Assembly: GCA_963794215.1 (NCBI GenBank)
Contig: CAWCCQ010000002.1
Coordinates: 1-64,000, forward strand
Source: DATKRB01 sp963794215
GTDB lineage: Bacteria; Actinomycetota; Acidimicrobiia; Acidimicrobiales; RAAP-2
DNA length: 64,000 nucleotides
Direction: 5' to 3'
The position numbers were made by a program, and so were the translations under genes. Shown here in pieces: positions 8,631 to 17,475 of the stretch; within the stretch, counting starts at the first letter, position 1, and each line of letters starts with the position of its first letter. The notes beneath the pieces were generated by a model. That model ran no database searches. It was not told the DNA's origin and worked only from the letters and a program-made list of their open reading frames with translations.

Positions 8631-10871
8631 ATGGCAGAAGCGATCGAGCTCCAAGCGCACCGCAAGCAGCGAACCGACGAGGACGCCACGAGACGTCGGC
8701 GAACTTACCGACGCTGGGCCTTCGTGTTCGTAGTTGGACTCGTCGCGGTCATCCCGTTGTTCGGCCGCCTCTCGAACGGTTCTGTCGCCGCCGGCACGCA
8801 GTCGGCCAAAGTGCAAGCCTTGCTCGACCGCTACGGGCCGAACAGCGGCGAGGACTTCGTCGTCTTGGAGGGCCCCGTCGACCGGTCGGGCCTGGCCGGC
8901 GAGGTCCACACAGCCGTCACCCGCATGGAGCACACTCGGGGGGTCGCCACCGTCGAGAGCTGCTACGACGCCGCCGGCAACTGTCCGGCGACATCATCAC
9001 TTCGGGCCAAGGGTGGCAACGCATCGCTGATCGTCGTGACCTTCACCCGCGTCGCATCTGGAAACCCATCCACATCGGCCCTCGCCGCCGTCCAGGTGGC
9101 GGCGCATCACATCACCGCAGCCCGGGTATTGGTCGGCGGCGCCGACTACTTCGGACTTGCTGCCACGTCGCTTGCCGAATCCGATCTGCTACGGGGCGAA
9201 CTGCTCGGACTGGCCGCCGCCTTGGTCATCCTCACGGCCCTCTACGGCCTCCGGGGTGCCATGATCCCGCTCCTCGGAGGTCTCGCCACCTTCGCCGGGG
9301 CCTTCGTCCTTCTCCTTCCCCTCACCGCCGTGACCGCCGTGGACGCCTATGGGGTGAACATCGTCACCATGCTCGGTCTCGGCCTCTCGCTCGACTACGG
9401 GCTGCTGCTCCTCGCTCGCTACCGCCAAGCCCGCGCCGACGGGCGGAGCCACGCCGAAGCGCTCGCTGAATCCAAGCAGCGGGCCGGTCGCACCGTCACG
9501 TGGTCTGGCCTCACCGTCATCGCCTGTCTGGCCACGCTCCTCGTATTCGGTGACACCCCGTTCACCTCCATCGCCCTCGGCGGGATATGCGCCACCCTTA
9601 CCGCGATGGCCGTCGCCCGCACCCTCGTGGGAGCGTTGCTCGGTAGCTGGGGCCAACGCCTTCGTCCGCTCCGACATTCCACGGCCGAGCACGGCTTCGC
9701 TCGTCTCGCCGACAGCGTTCGGCGACGCCCGTGGACGACGGCAGGGGTCTCGCTCTTCGCCCTCCTCATGGTCGCCATTCCCGTCTTCGGCATCCACCTG
9801 AGCGAACTAGGGACCGACTCGCTGCCCTCCACATCGCAGCCGAGACAAGCCCTGGCCCTGCTCGATGCCCACTTTGGGCTCGGTACGGCCGCCGTCGACA
9901 TCGTCGCACCCGTGGAGCCCGCCTCGGCTTCCGCCCACTCCTTAGCGCGGACAATCGAGAGTGTCCCCGGCGCCCAATCGGTCAGCACTTCGCGCCTCGG
10001 AGATGAGACGTTGGTCGTGGCCAACGTCACTGGGGATGGCAACGGACCCGACGCCCTCCATGTCGTGGACGAGGTGCGTGCCCTCCGGCTCCCCTACCAC
10101 CTCCTCGTCGGCGGCGAGGCCGCCTTTCAACTCGACCACGAACACGCGCTCGGCCAACGCCTTCCGCTTGCCCTGTTGCTCCTCGCCGCCGTCACTGTCG
10201 TGTTGATCGGGTTGCTCACCCGTTCTCTTGCGCTTGCTCTCCTCGCCCCGCTGCTGGCCGCGCTCAGCGAGGCTGCCATGCTCGGCGCCCTCGTCTGGGG
10301 ATACCAGCAGGGCCATCTACAAAGAGTTCTGCCGATGACCTCCACCGGCAGCCTGGTGGTATACGTCCCCATCGTCGCCGGCGTCATCGCCTATGCGCTC
10401 TCGCTCGACTATCTCGTGTTCGTCCTCGCGCGAGTCCAAGAAGCACGCCGAGTTGGCCGGTCCCTCGACGAGGCAATGAAAGACGGACTGAGCCGCACCG
10501 GGCCCGTGATTACCACCGCCGCCGGACTCATGACGCTGGTCTTCGCCGGCTTCGCCACCGGATCACTCCTGCTGGTCCAACAACTCGGCTTCGCGCTTAC
10601 CGCAGCAATCGTGCTCGACGCCACTTTGGTCCGCTGCTTGCTGCTGCCCGCCGTAGTGTCGCTTCTCGCCCGCCTGCATCCCAGAGGACAGCGAGGCGCA
10701 AGCACCCCACTCGAGGCGGTCAAGGTCTGCCGTTCCCCATCCGCGTCTGCTCATCTACTCCGAGCGCCGCAGACGCGCACCCATGACACGAACGCTTCCG
10801 TTCCTCTTCGAAACACCGGCCCGGTCATACCTCCTGGAGAAATCAACCGGCTCTTCCAGCCGTTCCAATGA
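8631..10871 (+). CDS. MMPL/RND-family membrane transporter
   Basis: The ATG at 8631 follows GGGAG and gives a 746-residue protein. It has one N-terminal transmembrane helix, a periplasmic loop, a five-helix block (GLAAALVILTALYGLRGAM through VARTLVGALL), a second loop and a second five-helix block (LALLLLAAVTVVLIG through LVRCLLLPAVVSLL). The signature LGLGLSLDYGLLLLARYR and its repeat ALSLDYLVFVLARVQEARR carry the Asp-Tyr pair used for proton coupling. MMPL proteins export lipids, siderophores or drugs. The last 30 or so residues do not belong to the family (see the next entry). It is divergent from a two-component operon that probably regulates it. Confidence 0.9.
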   Translation: MAEAIELQAHRKQRTDEDATRRRRTYRRWAFVFVVGLVAVIPLFGRLSNGSVAAGTQSAKVQALLDRYGPNSGEDFVVLEGPVDRSGLAGEVHTAVTRMEHTRGVATVESCYDAAGNCPATSSLRAKGGNASLIVVTFTRVASGNPSTSALAAVQVAAHHITAARVLVGGADYFGLAATSLAESDLLRGELLGLAAALVILTALYGLRGAMIPLLGGLATFAGAFVLLLPLTAVTAVDAYGVNIVTMLGLGLSLDYGLLLLARYRQARADGRSHAEALAESKQRAGRTVTWSGLTVIACLATLLVFGDTPFTSIALGGICATLTAMAVARTLVGALLGSWGQRLRPLRHSTAEHGFARLADSVRRRPWTTAGVSLFALLMVAIPVFGIHLSELGTDSLPSTSQPRQALALLDAHFGLGTAAVDIVAPVEPASASAHSLARTIESVPGAQSVSTSRLGDETLVVANVTGDGNGPDALHVVDEVRALRLPYHLLVGGEAAFQLDHEHALGQRLPLALLLLAAVTVVLIGLLTRSLALALLAPLLAALSEAAMLGALVWGYQQGHLQRVLPMTSTGSLVVYVPIVAGVIAYALSLDYLVFVLARVQEARRVGRSLDEAMKDGLSRTGPVITTAAGLMTLVFAGFATGSLLLVQQLGFALTAAIVLDATLVRCLLLPAVVSLLARLHPRGQRGASTPLEAVKVCRSPSASAHLLRAPQTRTHDTNASVPLRNTGPVIPPGEINRLFQPFQ
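10776..10871 (+). other. Histidine-kinase gene fragment fused in frame to the 3' end of the MMPL gene
   Basis: The last 30 or so codons of the MMPL frame read LRNTGPVIPPGEINRLFQPFQ in parts (residues about 716-746). The same pattern, NTGPPVAPDQVSRLLQPFQ, is the ATP-lid region (G1/F box) of the OmpR-linked histidine kinase at 5.9 kb. The stretch is therefore a piece of an HATPase_c domain, not MMPL sequence. It suggests that the transporter's natural end was replaced when it recombined next to a lost kinase gene. The fragment is too short to bind ATP. Confidence 0.65.
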
Positions 10872-11179
10872 ACTGAGTCCCTACGAGGTGCGTGCATCTC
10901 AGCAGGTCGTTGAGTAGGGCACCGTTACGGGCACTTGTTCTCCAAGTGGGCAGTGGAGCGGCAGTGAATCTCGATGCGATCCGCGCTGGTGGCCTCTCTC
11001 GGGCGGCGGAGGGTTGAACCTACTGTGGCCGCAATTCGCTGCTGCTGATCTGCTCTTCCACGAGCAGCGGGCCGACGCAGTGTGGGCAGTGGCGCCAGGC
11101 AACCCACCCTCTCGGGGAGCGCGGCTCGGAGTCGGCAGACGGGTGATAGGCCCTTGCTGAACCAAACCGGGCGATGAGC
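10872..11179. other. Intergenic stretch upstream of the MerR operon
   Basis: About 300 bp without a recognisable gene. It includes the first copy (10907-10921) of a 15-bp sequence, TCGTTGAGTAGGGCA, that recurs beyond the far end of the MerR-ABC operon at 14199-14213. The rest shows no family similarity on either strand. Confidence 0.4.
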
Positions 11180-11210
11180 TTGACTCTCCCCTTGGGGGAG
11201 GCCGCACAAT
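11180..11210 (+). promoter_or_regulatory. MerR-type promoter with 19-bp spacer and palindromic operator
   Basis: A -35-like TTGACT (11180-11185) and a -10-like CACAAT (11205-11210) are separated by 19 bp, the over-long spacing typical of promoters activated by MerR-family regulators. Between them lies the palindrome CTCCCC-TTG-GGGGAG (11186-11200), a classic MerR operator form. The gene just downstream encodes a MerR regulator, so this is very probably its own autoregulated promoter, driving the ABC transporter operon as well. Confidence 0.75.
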
Positions 11211-11253
11211 CGATGTGTCGGGCGTTCCGCCCGATGACGAGGGAGTATGGGAC

Positions 11254-12114
11254 GTGGAAGAAATCAGCATCGGCGAGTTCGCGAGGCGCTCACGTCTGTC
11301 GATTAAGGCGCTCCGTCTCTACGACAGACGCCATGTGCTGGTGCCCGCGCGCGTCGATGAGGTTTCTGGCTACCGCTACTACGACGTCGCGCAGCTCCAA
11401 GACGCTCGTCTCGTCGCGATGCTGCGCCAGCTCGACTTTTCGCTCGGAGCGATCCGGAAACTGGTCGCTTGCGATCCGGCTGATGCCGCAGACCAGATAG
11501 CGGCGCACTGGCGAAAGGTCGAGTCTGAACACGACGCGCGCCGCGAGCTCGCCGACTACCTCGTCAACCGACTGAGTGGAAAGAAGTCCGTCGTGTACGA
11601 AGTCGCCACGCGGGAGTTGCCCGAACGGAGCGTGCTCTGCCTGAAGCGCAATGTCGACGAGAAGGGCGCGTGGGCGCTCGGCAAGGAGTTCATCGCGATA
11701 ATGCGGGAGCGACCGCTCCCGAGGATGGAGGGGCGAGAGGGGGCGGCGTTCTCCATCTTCTGGGGTGAAGTGAGCGCCGATAGTGACGGTCCGGTGGAGT
11801 GGTGCAAGCCGATCCCACGGGCAGAAGCACGTACCCTCGCGGAGCATTATCCCGAGCTGACCTTGCGAACCGACCCAGCGCACAGGGAGGCGTTCGTCGC
11901 ACTCGGTCCAGCCGGGGGGACTCCCGTCCAGTGGCAGCTCGCATCGGAGTCTTTGGGTAACTGGGCAGCGGAGAGCGGCATCGATGACGAGAGCCTTTGG
12001 CGCAGGTTCGAAGACCTCGGCGGCCCGCGGCTCACCTACCTCGTCACGCCCCCAGTCACCGAGACGAGCGTCCCCGACTGCGACTTCGCCGTACCGTTTG
12101 ACATCGCGCGATGA
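11254..12114 (+). CDS. MerR-family regulator with GyrI-like effector domain
   Basis: A 286-residue regulator. The N-terminal MerR helix-turn-helix reads ISIGEFARRSRLSIKALRLYD and continues GYRYYDVAQLQDARLVAML, followed by a dimerisation helix (residues about 75-115). The C-terminal 160 residues resemble the GyrI/BmrR-type small-molecule binding fold (YEVATRELPERSVLCLKR; late FVALGPAG). I chose the GTG at 11254 because GAGGGAG sits 8 bases upstream; a GTG at 11215 is also in frame and would be nearly leaderless. It overlaps the ABC ATPase gene by 4 bp, so it probably senses a drug or lipid that the transporter exports. Confidence 0.85.
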   Translation: MEEISIGEFARRSRLSIKALRLYDRRHVLVPARVDEVSGYRYYDVAQLQDARLVAMLRQLDFSLGAIRKLVACDPADAADQIAAHWRKVESEHDARRELADYLVNRLSGKKSVVYEVATRELPERSVLCLKRNVDEKGAWALGKEFIAIMRERPLPRMEGREGAAFSIFWGEVSADSDGPVEWCKPIPRAEARTLAEHYPELTLRTDPAHREAFVALGPAGGTPVQWQLASESLGNWAAESGIDDESLWRRFEDLGGPRLTYLVTPPVTETSVPDCDFAVPFDIAR

Positions 12115-13076
12115 TCGAAGCCCAGAACCTGGTCAAGCGCTACGGCTCCACCGTGGCCGTCAACGACCTCTCGTTCTCCATCCGGCCCGGCATGGTCACC
12201 GGCTTCCTCGGCCCAAACGGTGCCGGCAAGACCACCACCATGCGGATGATCCTGGGCCTCGACGCGCCGACCCAGGGCTCGGTAACCGTCGACGGCCGCA
12301 GCTACCGCGACTTGCCGGCACCCATGCGCGAGGTGGGCGCTCTCCTCGACGCCAAGGGGCTGCACGGTGGCCGCCGGGCCTACGACCACCTCCTCTGCCT
12401 GGCCCAGAGCAACGGCATCCCCCGCAGCCGGGTGAAAGAGGTGCTCCGCGTCGTCGGCCTCGAGGACGTGGCCAAGCGTCGGGCGAAGGGCTTCTCCCTA
12501 GGCATGGGTCAGCGGCTCGGTATCGCCTCGGCGCTCCTCGGGGACCCGGCGGTGCTCATCTTCGACGAACCGGTGAACGGCCTCGACCCCGACGGCATCC
12601 ACTGGGTCCGGACCCTCATGCGGACGCTCGCCGCCGAGGGCCGCACCGTGCTGGTCTCCAGCCACCTGATGAGCGAGATGGCCCTTACCGCGGACCACCT
12701 GCTCGTGATCGGCAAGGGTCAGCTGATCGCCGATGCCAGCGTGGACGAGTTCGTGCAGTCCAGCTCCCAGCAGTCGGTGCACGTCCGCACCCCCCAAGCG
12801 GCCGAGCTGGCCGCCCGATGCCGGGAGGCCGGTGCGAACGTCCGGGCCGGGAGCACCTCCCGGGTGGCGGCCGCACCCGTGGCCGACAAGGACGCCGGGA
12901 CCGACCCCGACGTCATTGAGATCACCGGGATGGACAGCGACGCGGTGGGAACACTGGCCGCCGCCCATGGCATCGTCCTGTTCGAGCTCACCCCCATCCG
13001 GGCGTCACTGGAGGAGGCATTCATGGAACTGACCCGAGAGAGCGTCGAGTACCACGCGACCGAGGCGAACGGATGA
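12111..13076 (+). CDS. DrrA-like ABC transporter ATP-binding protein
   Basis: A 321-residue ATPase: Walker A FLGPNGAGKTTT (about residue 34), ABC signature FSLGMGQRLGIA, Walker B VLIFDEPVNGLDP, and the switch His in VSSHLMSE. The C-terminal 100 residues form the extension found in DrrA/CcmA-type exporters. ATGA overlaps couple it to the MerR gene before it and to the permease after it. A second operon of the same type lies at 39.1 kb, and the two ATPases are clearly paralogous (same DLPxPMREVGALL-type stretch). The substrate is unknown; drug or lipid export is inferred. Confidence 0.92.
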   Translation: MIEAQNLVKRYGSTVAVNDLSFSIRPGMVTGFLGPNGAGKTTTMRMILGLDAPTQGSVTVDGRSYRDLPAPMREVGALLDAKGLHGGRRAYDHLLCLAQSNGIPRSRVKEVLRVVGLEDVAKRRAKGFSLGMGQRLGIASALLGDPAVLIFDEPVNGLDPDGIHWVRTLMRTLAAEGRTVLVSSHLMSEMALTADHLLVIGKGQLIADASVDEFVQSSSQQSVHVRTPQAAELAARCREAGANVRAGSTSRVAAAPVADKDAGTDPDVIEITGMDSDAVGTLAAAHGIVLFELTPIRASLEEAFMELTRESVEYHATEANG

Positions 13077-13905
13077 CCGTCACCGCCGTCGCTACCGCCG
13101 ACCAGGGCACCCGGACGACCTTCCGCCCCGCCACCTTCGGGGACGTGCTGCGCTCGGAGTGGACCAAGTTGCGCTCCGTCCGGTCGACCTTTTGGGCGCT
13201 GACCGTCGCCGTGGTGCTCGGGCATCGGCCTCGGGGCAGCCATCAGCGCCGCCGCCGCCCACGGCTACGCCAAGAGCAGCGTCTCCGACAAGCTGAGCTG
13301 GGACCCGACCGGTATCAGCACCTCCGGGCTGGCCATCGGCAGCCTGGCCATCGCCGTGCTCGGTGTGCTCTACATCAGCTCGGAGTACTCGTCCGGGAAT
13401 GATCCGCACCAGCCTGATCGCCGTCCCCAAGCGAGGCCGGATACTGGCGGCCAAGTCGCTGGTCTACGCCGTGGTGACCTTCGTCGTGGGAGAGGTCCTT
13501 AGCTTCGCGGCCTTCTTCCTCGGGCAGGCGCTGATCAGCGGCCACGCCCCCCACGCCGCGCTGGGCGATCCCGGCGTGACCCGGGCGGTGGTGGGGGCCG
13601 GGTTGTACCTGACCGTCCTGGCAGTGCTCAGCGTCGCCGCGGGGACCTTGCTGCGCCACTCCGCCGCCGCCATCACCTGCATGGTGGCGGTGCTGTTCGT
13701 CCTCCCCGGCATCGCTCAGGCCCTGCCGGACTCGTGGCGCCACCCGGTGACTGAGTTCTGGCCCACTCAGGCAGGGAGCCAGCTCACCAACGTCTACCAC
13801 TCGGCGCACACCCTCCAGCCGTGGCCCGGCTTCGGCGTCATGTGTCTGTTCGTCGCCATCGTGTACGTCATCGCCTGGATGTCGCTGGAGCGCCGGGACG
13901 CGTGA
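13073..13905 (+). pseudogene. ABC-2 type permease, frameshifted twice
   Basis: The gene begins well: GDVLRSEWTKLRSVRSTFWAL, the usual start of these permeases. An extra G in a GGG run at 13220-13222 shifts the frame. The correct reading continues in the next frame (LAIGSLAIAVLGVLYISSEYSSG) and is shifted again by an extra A near 13398. From there MIRTSLIAVPKRGRILAAK runs to the end with five predicted membrane helices and the final SLERRDA. With both single bases removed, a normal permease of about 275 residues results. Both changes sit in short homopolymers, so assembly error is as likely as true loss. It overlaps the ATPase gene by 4 bp. Confidence 0.85.
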
Positions 13906-14198
13906 TGGCGGTGCGGTCCGCACGACGTGTGCTCGTTGCCAGCGCTTCCTGATCCCGACCTAACCGTCGTTGCATTAACGAAGCTCTTTGAGATGGTCGA
14001 AGGCAGACCTCAGCACCACGCAACATGGGGCCCCACGTCCGCCCTCTCGGAAGCTCGTCGAGCTTCCCGGCATCCGCATGGTTGACTCGACCTCTCACCT
14101 GACCATTCGTTCCGCCGACGAAGCGGCTTCCACGAGTCGCGCCTAAAACGCGCCCGAACGCGACAACCGTCCCTCCGAGGCGCTTGGATCTCGACGGC

Positions 14199-14213
14199 TC
14201 GTTGAGTAGGGCA
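14199..14213. repeat. 15-bp direct repeat flanking the MerR-ABC operon (second copy)
   Basis: TCGTTGAGTAGGGCA occurs at 10907-10921 and again here, in the same orientation, on either side of the MerR-ABC operon. The bases just before each copy are also partly alike (both contain a CTC-containing ATCTC stretch). This could mark the footprints of an integrated or excised segment, or copies of an unrelated element end. Confidence 0.45.
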
Positions 14214-14620
14214 AATGCATAGGCATGCACAGGGCACGCTTATGCAACGCTTCGCCCGACCCAACCTCGACCGCGAAACCGCAGCGTGCTGGCCGCTCGC
14301 GTCCGCGCCACCCTGCCCATGCTGCATACGCAAGAGGCATGAGTAGGTCCCCACAAACTGTCCCCATAAACACAAAAGCCGCCGACCAAACATGCTGGTC
14401 AGCGGCCTGTGCATACGCAAGAAGGCGCCAAAAACGCCCGTACTTGGTGGCGGGGGCGCTATCTGATCTTCCGACCATCGAGTTACGAGCCGGACGACTG
14501 CCGAGATGTGGTGGATCCGTATTCGCATTCGTTGTTCGAGGCGAGATTCCGCTTTAACGGCAGAATCGGCGATCCGGCGGCCGGCTCGGTGGTGTCAACG
14601 TCTCCCGGGGACTAACAAGT

Positions 14621-14680
14621 CGAGAGACATCGGATGGGATCCGAGGTGGCCCGGGATTCAGCAAACCCGTGGCTCCTGGA
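14621..14680. repeat. Dispersed degenerate repeat, copy 1
   Basis: The stretch GAGAGACATCGGATGGGAT followed by GAGGTGG is shared with 38729-38760, and GCAAACCC-TGGCT further on is shared with 28709-28722. Three partly overlapping, diverged copies thus exist in the window (see the entries at 28649 and 38708). The unit may be a remnant of an insertion sequence end. No coding potential is recognised. Confidence 0.45.
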
Positions 14681-15186
14681 TGGCGGTGTGGAGCCGATCA
14701 AGGCAGCGTAGCCCCAGGTCAAAGCCATAGGCCTCTCGGTCCGCCAGACACGAGGGGACCCGGATAGGCAAGCCGCCGCCTTCGCCAAGCGGTTTCCTCG
14801 TGGTGGCGTGCAAGCCAGACGGGCCCCGTCGACACCGTCGGCGGCTACCACTCCGTTACCGCGAACGACCCGATACCTTCCATGCGTTGTCCGACTTCAG
14901 TCGAATCTGGCGCGTCGGCGCTGACCGACCGCTGATCAGGCGCCTACACCTCCGACCAGTCGGCGGTGGCTGGGTGGTGATCGAACAACATCCAGCTCCA
15001 CGACGTGGTGCTCTGGCGCCAGACGTCGGCCGTCGACGCCTAAACATTATGACAATCGAATGACGGATCCCTTGGCGCGAGATCCCGGGCCACCGCCGGG
15101 CCGTAGCAATCCCTGAGGGGTGGACGGCCTTCGCGTGGCGCCCACGGCTCACGTTTGATCCGTCTACGAAGAGCAGAGGGGGAGAC

Positions 15187-16347
15187 ATGCGGCTGCACCA
15201 ATCGTTGGGGTCCCTGGTGTCCTGGAAGAACGGGTGGCGCACCGTGGCGGCGGGCGCCGCAATGGGTGGCGCCGCTCTGGGGCTGGTCGCCGCGCCAGCG
15301 GGCGCTGCGGGATTCTCCGGAGCGTCCTTCGTGTCGGCGAACACGACGGTGTCCGAGGTCGGCTCCACAATTCCTCAGAACATGGACGTCAACCCGTACG
15401 GCGTCGCCGTCGTGCCCCAGAGCCTTGGCAAGGAGATTGCGGGGGACGTGCTCGTCAGTAACTTCAACGACGGCCCGCCCCCTTCGGGCAATCAGGGGCT
15501 GGGCACGACAATCGTCGAGCTGAACCCGAACCGGCCCCCTGTCGCTCCGGGGTCCGCCCCGGTCTTCGCCCAGATCAACCCCGCGGCAATCAACTGCCCG
15601 GGCGGGGTGGGATTGACCACGGCGCTCTCCCTCCTCCCCGGGGGCTGGGTGATCGTCGGTAGCCTGCCTACGTCAAACGGGACCAACATCAGCGGGTCTG
15701 GATGCCTGATCGTCCTGAATAGCAACGGTCAGGTCGCTGAGACGTTCGCTGGCGGGAACATCAATGGCCCGTGGGACATGACCTCGTTGAGCGTAGGTCC
15801 GTTCTCGGACATCTTCTTCACGAACGTGCTCAACGGCACGGTGGCCGGGGGTGATGCGGTGACCAATCGGGGCACGGTCGTCCGGGACACCTTGTTCACT
15901 CCGCCGTTCGGGCCGCCTCGCCTTGTATCGTCCACGATCATCGGTAGCGGCTTCAGCGAGGAGCTGAACTCGGCAGCGCTGGTGATCGGACCGACCGGCG
16001 TCGTGCTGGACAACAACGGTGCGCTGTATGTTGCGGACACCGTCGACAGCAAGATCGACGCGATTCCTAACGCACTTGTGCGTCCGAACTCGGCCGGTAC
16101 GGGGATCACAGTGTCCTCTGGCGGAGATCTGAACAGCCCTCTCGGGTTGGTCTCCACGCTCAACGGCGATCTGCTCGCTGCCAACGGTGGCGACGGCAAC
16201 CTCGTGGCCCTCACGCCGGGCGGCCAACAGATCGGCGAGAAGGTCATCACGCCCGGCGGAGCCGGCGCATTGTTCGGTCTGGCTGTCAACTTCGGACGAC
16301 TGTTCTTCGTCGACGACTCGGAGAATCAGTTGAACGTGCTGCGCTGA
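15187..16347 (+). CDS. Secreted NHL/SMP-30-like beta-propeller protein
   Basis: A 386-residue protein starting at an ATG preceded by GAGGGGGAG. The N-terminal 42 residues form a signal peptide (basic start, hydrophobic AAGAAMGGAALGLVAAPAGA, cleavage after AGA). The mature part contains repeated units with the patterns NPYGVAVVP, VLVSNFND, NGPWDM, GALYVADT and LNGDLLAANGGDGN, which match the blades of NHL/SMP-30 type six-bladed propellers. No catalytic residues can be assigned with confidence. The protein is likely extracellular and may bind a ligand or act as a lactonase-like hydrolase. It stands alone, with no operon partner. Confidence 0.75.
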   Translation: MRLHQSLGSLVSWKNGWRTVAAGAAMGGAALGLVAAPAGAAGFSGASFVSANTTVSEVGSTIPQNMDVNPYGVAVVPQSLGKEIAGDVLVSNFNDGPPPSGNQGLGTTIVELNPNRPPVAPGSAPVFAQINPAAINCPGGVGLTTALSLLPGGWVIVGSLPTSNGTNISGSGCLIVLNSNGQVAETFAGGNINGPWDMTSLSVGPFSDIFFTNVLNGTVAGGDAVTNRGTVVRDTLFTPPFGPPRLVSSTIIGSGFSEELNSAALVIGPTGVVLDNNGALYVADTVDSKIDAIPNALVRPNSAGTGITVSSGGDLNSPLGLVSTLNGDLLAANGGDGNLVALTPGGQQIGEKVITPGGAGALFGLAVNFGRLFFVDDSENQLNVLR

Positions 16348-16421
16348 CAGCCTGAGGAACCGGTCCCGCTCGGCCAGCGCCGGACGACGCTGAGACAGCG
16401 GCGAACGGACAGGTCAATAAA

Positions 16422-16475
16422 CGAGCAGAACGAGCAGAACGAGCAGAACGAGCAGAACGAGCAGAACGAGCAGAA
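16422..16475. repeat. Perfect tandem repeat, six copies of a 9-bp unit
   Basis: The unit CGAGCAGAA is repeated six times without mismatch, about 75 bp after the stop of the secreted propeller gene. As the unit is a multiple of three it would give a repeating tripeptide in any frame (Glu-Gln-Asn type on the plus strand). No convincing gene contains it. The number of copies is likely to vary between strains by slippage. Confidence 0.9.
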
Positions 16476-16969
16476 AGGTTGGCGGTCAATGAGCGGCCCG
16501 ATTGGGCAACATATCCGGCGAGGGCCACCGAGGCGACGGTGGTGGAAGGAAGGCAGTGCCGCGACAGGTAGCTTGGCGCTGTTTGCGCTACCGAGTCGAC
16601 CTTCGCTGAGCCCGTGACCGAACGTCCGCCGGTCGTCGAGTGCGAACAGTGTACGACGTGATCTGTGTGGGCCGGTCCTCGAAGCCGATGCCGGTGATCG
16701 GTCGACCGTGATCGAGGACATCCCGTTCGACCCAGTCCCCGACGACGACTCGCAGCCGCCGTCGAGTTGCTGGAACGACACTTTTGGTTGGCGGTCGGGG
16801 GAGCTTTGCCACGGGACTCGCCTCCCGATCTCGTCGAGCCCGGCTCGATCCCTAACGGCGAACAGGTCTGGGTGAAGGGCGAGATGCACCAGCAGCTCTA
16901 TGACGAAGGCGTCGAGAGGACCGCCAAGATCGCCGGACTGCCCCTGCGACTCGACCGGGGCCCGAGTGC
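16476..16969. other. Stretch with only weak coding potential
   Basis: About 500 bp with competing frames on both strands. The best candidate is a plus-strand frame at 16767-16988 containing NGEQVWVKGEMHQQLYDEG, which reads like real protein but has no recognised family and no clear ribosome site. It may be a decayed gene. Confidence 0.3.
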
Positions 16970-17155
16970 TTGGACCGACGTCGGGTGACGCCCCGGGTCG
17001 AGTGTTCGACCTGCGGGCGATGGCTGGAGGCCACCTCGACAGCGCCGTTTCTCACCTGGGTGGATGGCTTCGAACGCCAGTATTGGCAGCTCAACCCTCA
17101 CGACGGGCCCGACGGCGATCCCTGTGAAGGGCGACAGTCGCAGCCCACGCTCTGA
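16970..17155 (+). CDS. Small Cys-containing hypothetical protein
   Basis: A 61-residue frame with VECSTCGRWLEA near the N-terminus and GDPCEGRQ near the end, so a Cys-x2-Cys pair and one later Cys that could bind a metal as a small zinc ribbon. It overlaps the preceding weak frame by 19 bp. I recognise no family, and its start is unsupported by a good ribosome site, so it may not be a real gene. Confidence 0.3.
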   Translation: MDRRRVTPRVECSTCGRWLEATSTAPFLTWVDGFERQYWQLNPHDGPDGDPCEGRQSQPTL

Positions 17156-17170
17156 CTGGCGGCTTCAGAC

Positions 17171-17192
17171 CGAGGGCTCGCCTTAGCCCTCG
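17171..17192. terminator. Strong 8-bp hairpin
   Basis: CGAGGGCT (17171-17178) and AGCCCTCG (17185-17192) are perfect inverse complements around a 6-base loop, just after the small frame ending at 17155. No U-run follows on either strand, so if it terminates transcription it does so in the less typical high-GC manner. Confidence 0.5.
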
Positions 17193-17475
17193 TCTCGCTG
17201 ACAGTCGTGATCTCCGAGCGGAGCGCCGAACGGGAGTCCCTCGGACTCGGGGAGCATGGTGTGACGCGCGTCAGGGCCTTCCCCGTGTTCCGCTTCGTCG
17301 TCTGTCACGGTGAACGGTGTACTTCATTCGCGTCCCCGATGGTCTTCGCCTTGGGTTCAGCCGCTCGGCACAAAGCCCACCCATCAACCCACTACCTGAG
17401 CTTGATGCGTGAACACCTAAATTGAGATGGAGGCCGGTCATCACGATGACGCGTGCTCGAAGATAGCGACGGGAC

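Larger units (their letters stand above)
13906..15186. other. 1.3-kb region with no convincing gene
   Basis: Several overlapping reading frames exist on both strands but none resembles a known family, and base composition is mixed. The region includes the second copy of the 15-bp repeat (14199-14213), an imperfect inverted repeat around 14383-14408 (GCCGACCA ... TGGTCAGCGGC), and a copy of a dispersed repeat (14621-14680). It looks like a graveyard of old insertions. A promoter for the secreted protein at 15187 is presumably near its right end, where GAGGGGGAG serves as ribosome site. Confidence 0.4.

Noticed and set aside
14383..14408. tRNA or structured RNA gene in the empty region at 14 kb
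   Set aside because: The inverted repeat is imperfect and no tRNA cloverleaf or CCA-like end could be traced; I found no tRNA or rRNA gene anywhere in the window.
16422..16475. CRISPR array
   Set aside because: The 9-bp units are contiguous with no spacers, and no cas genes are present.
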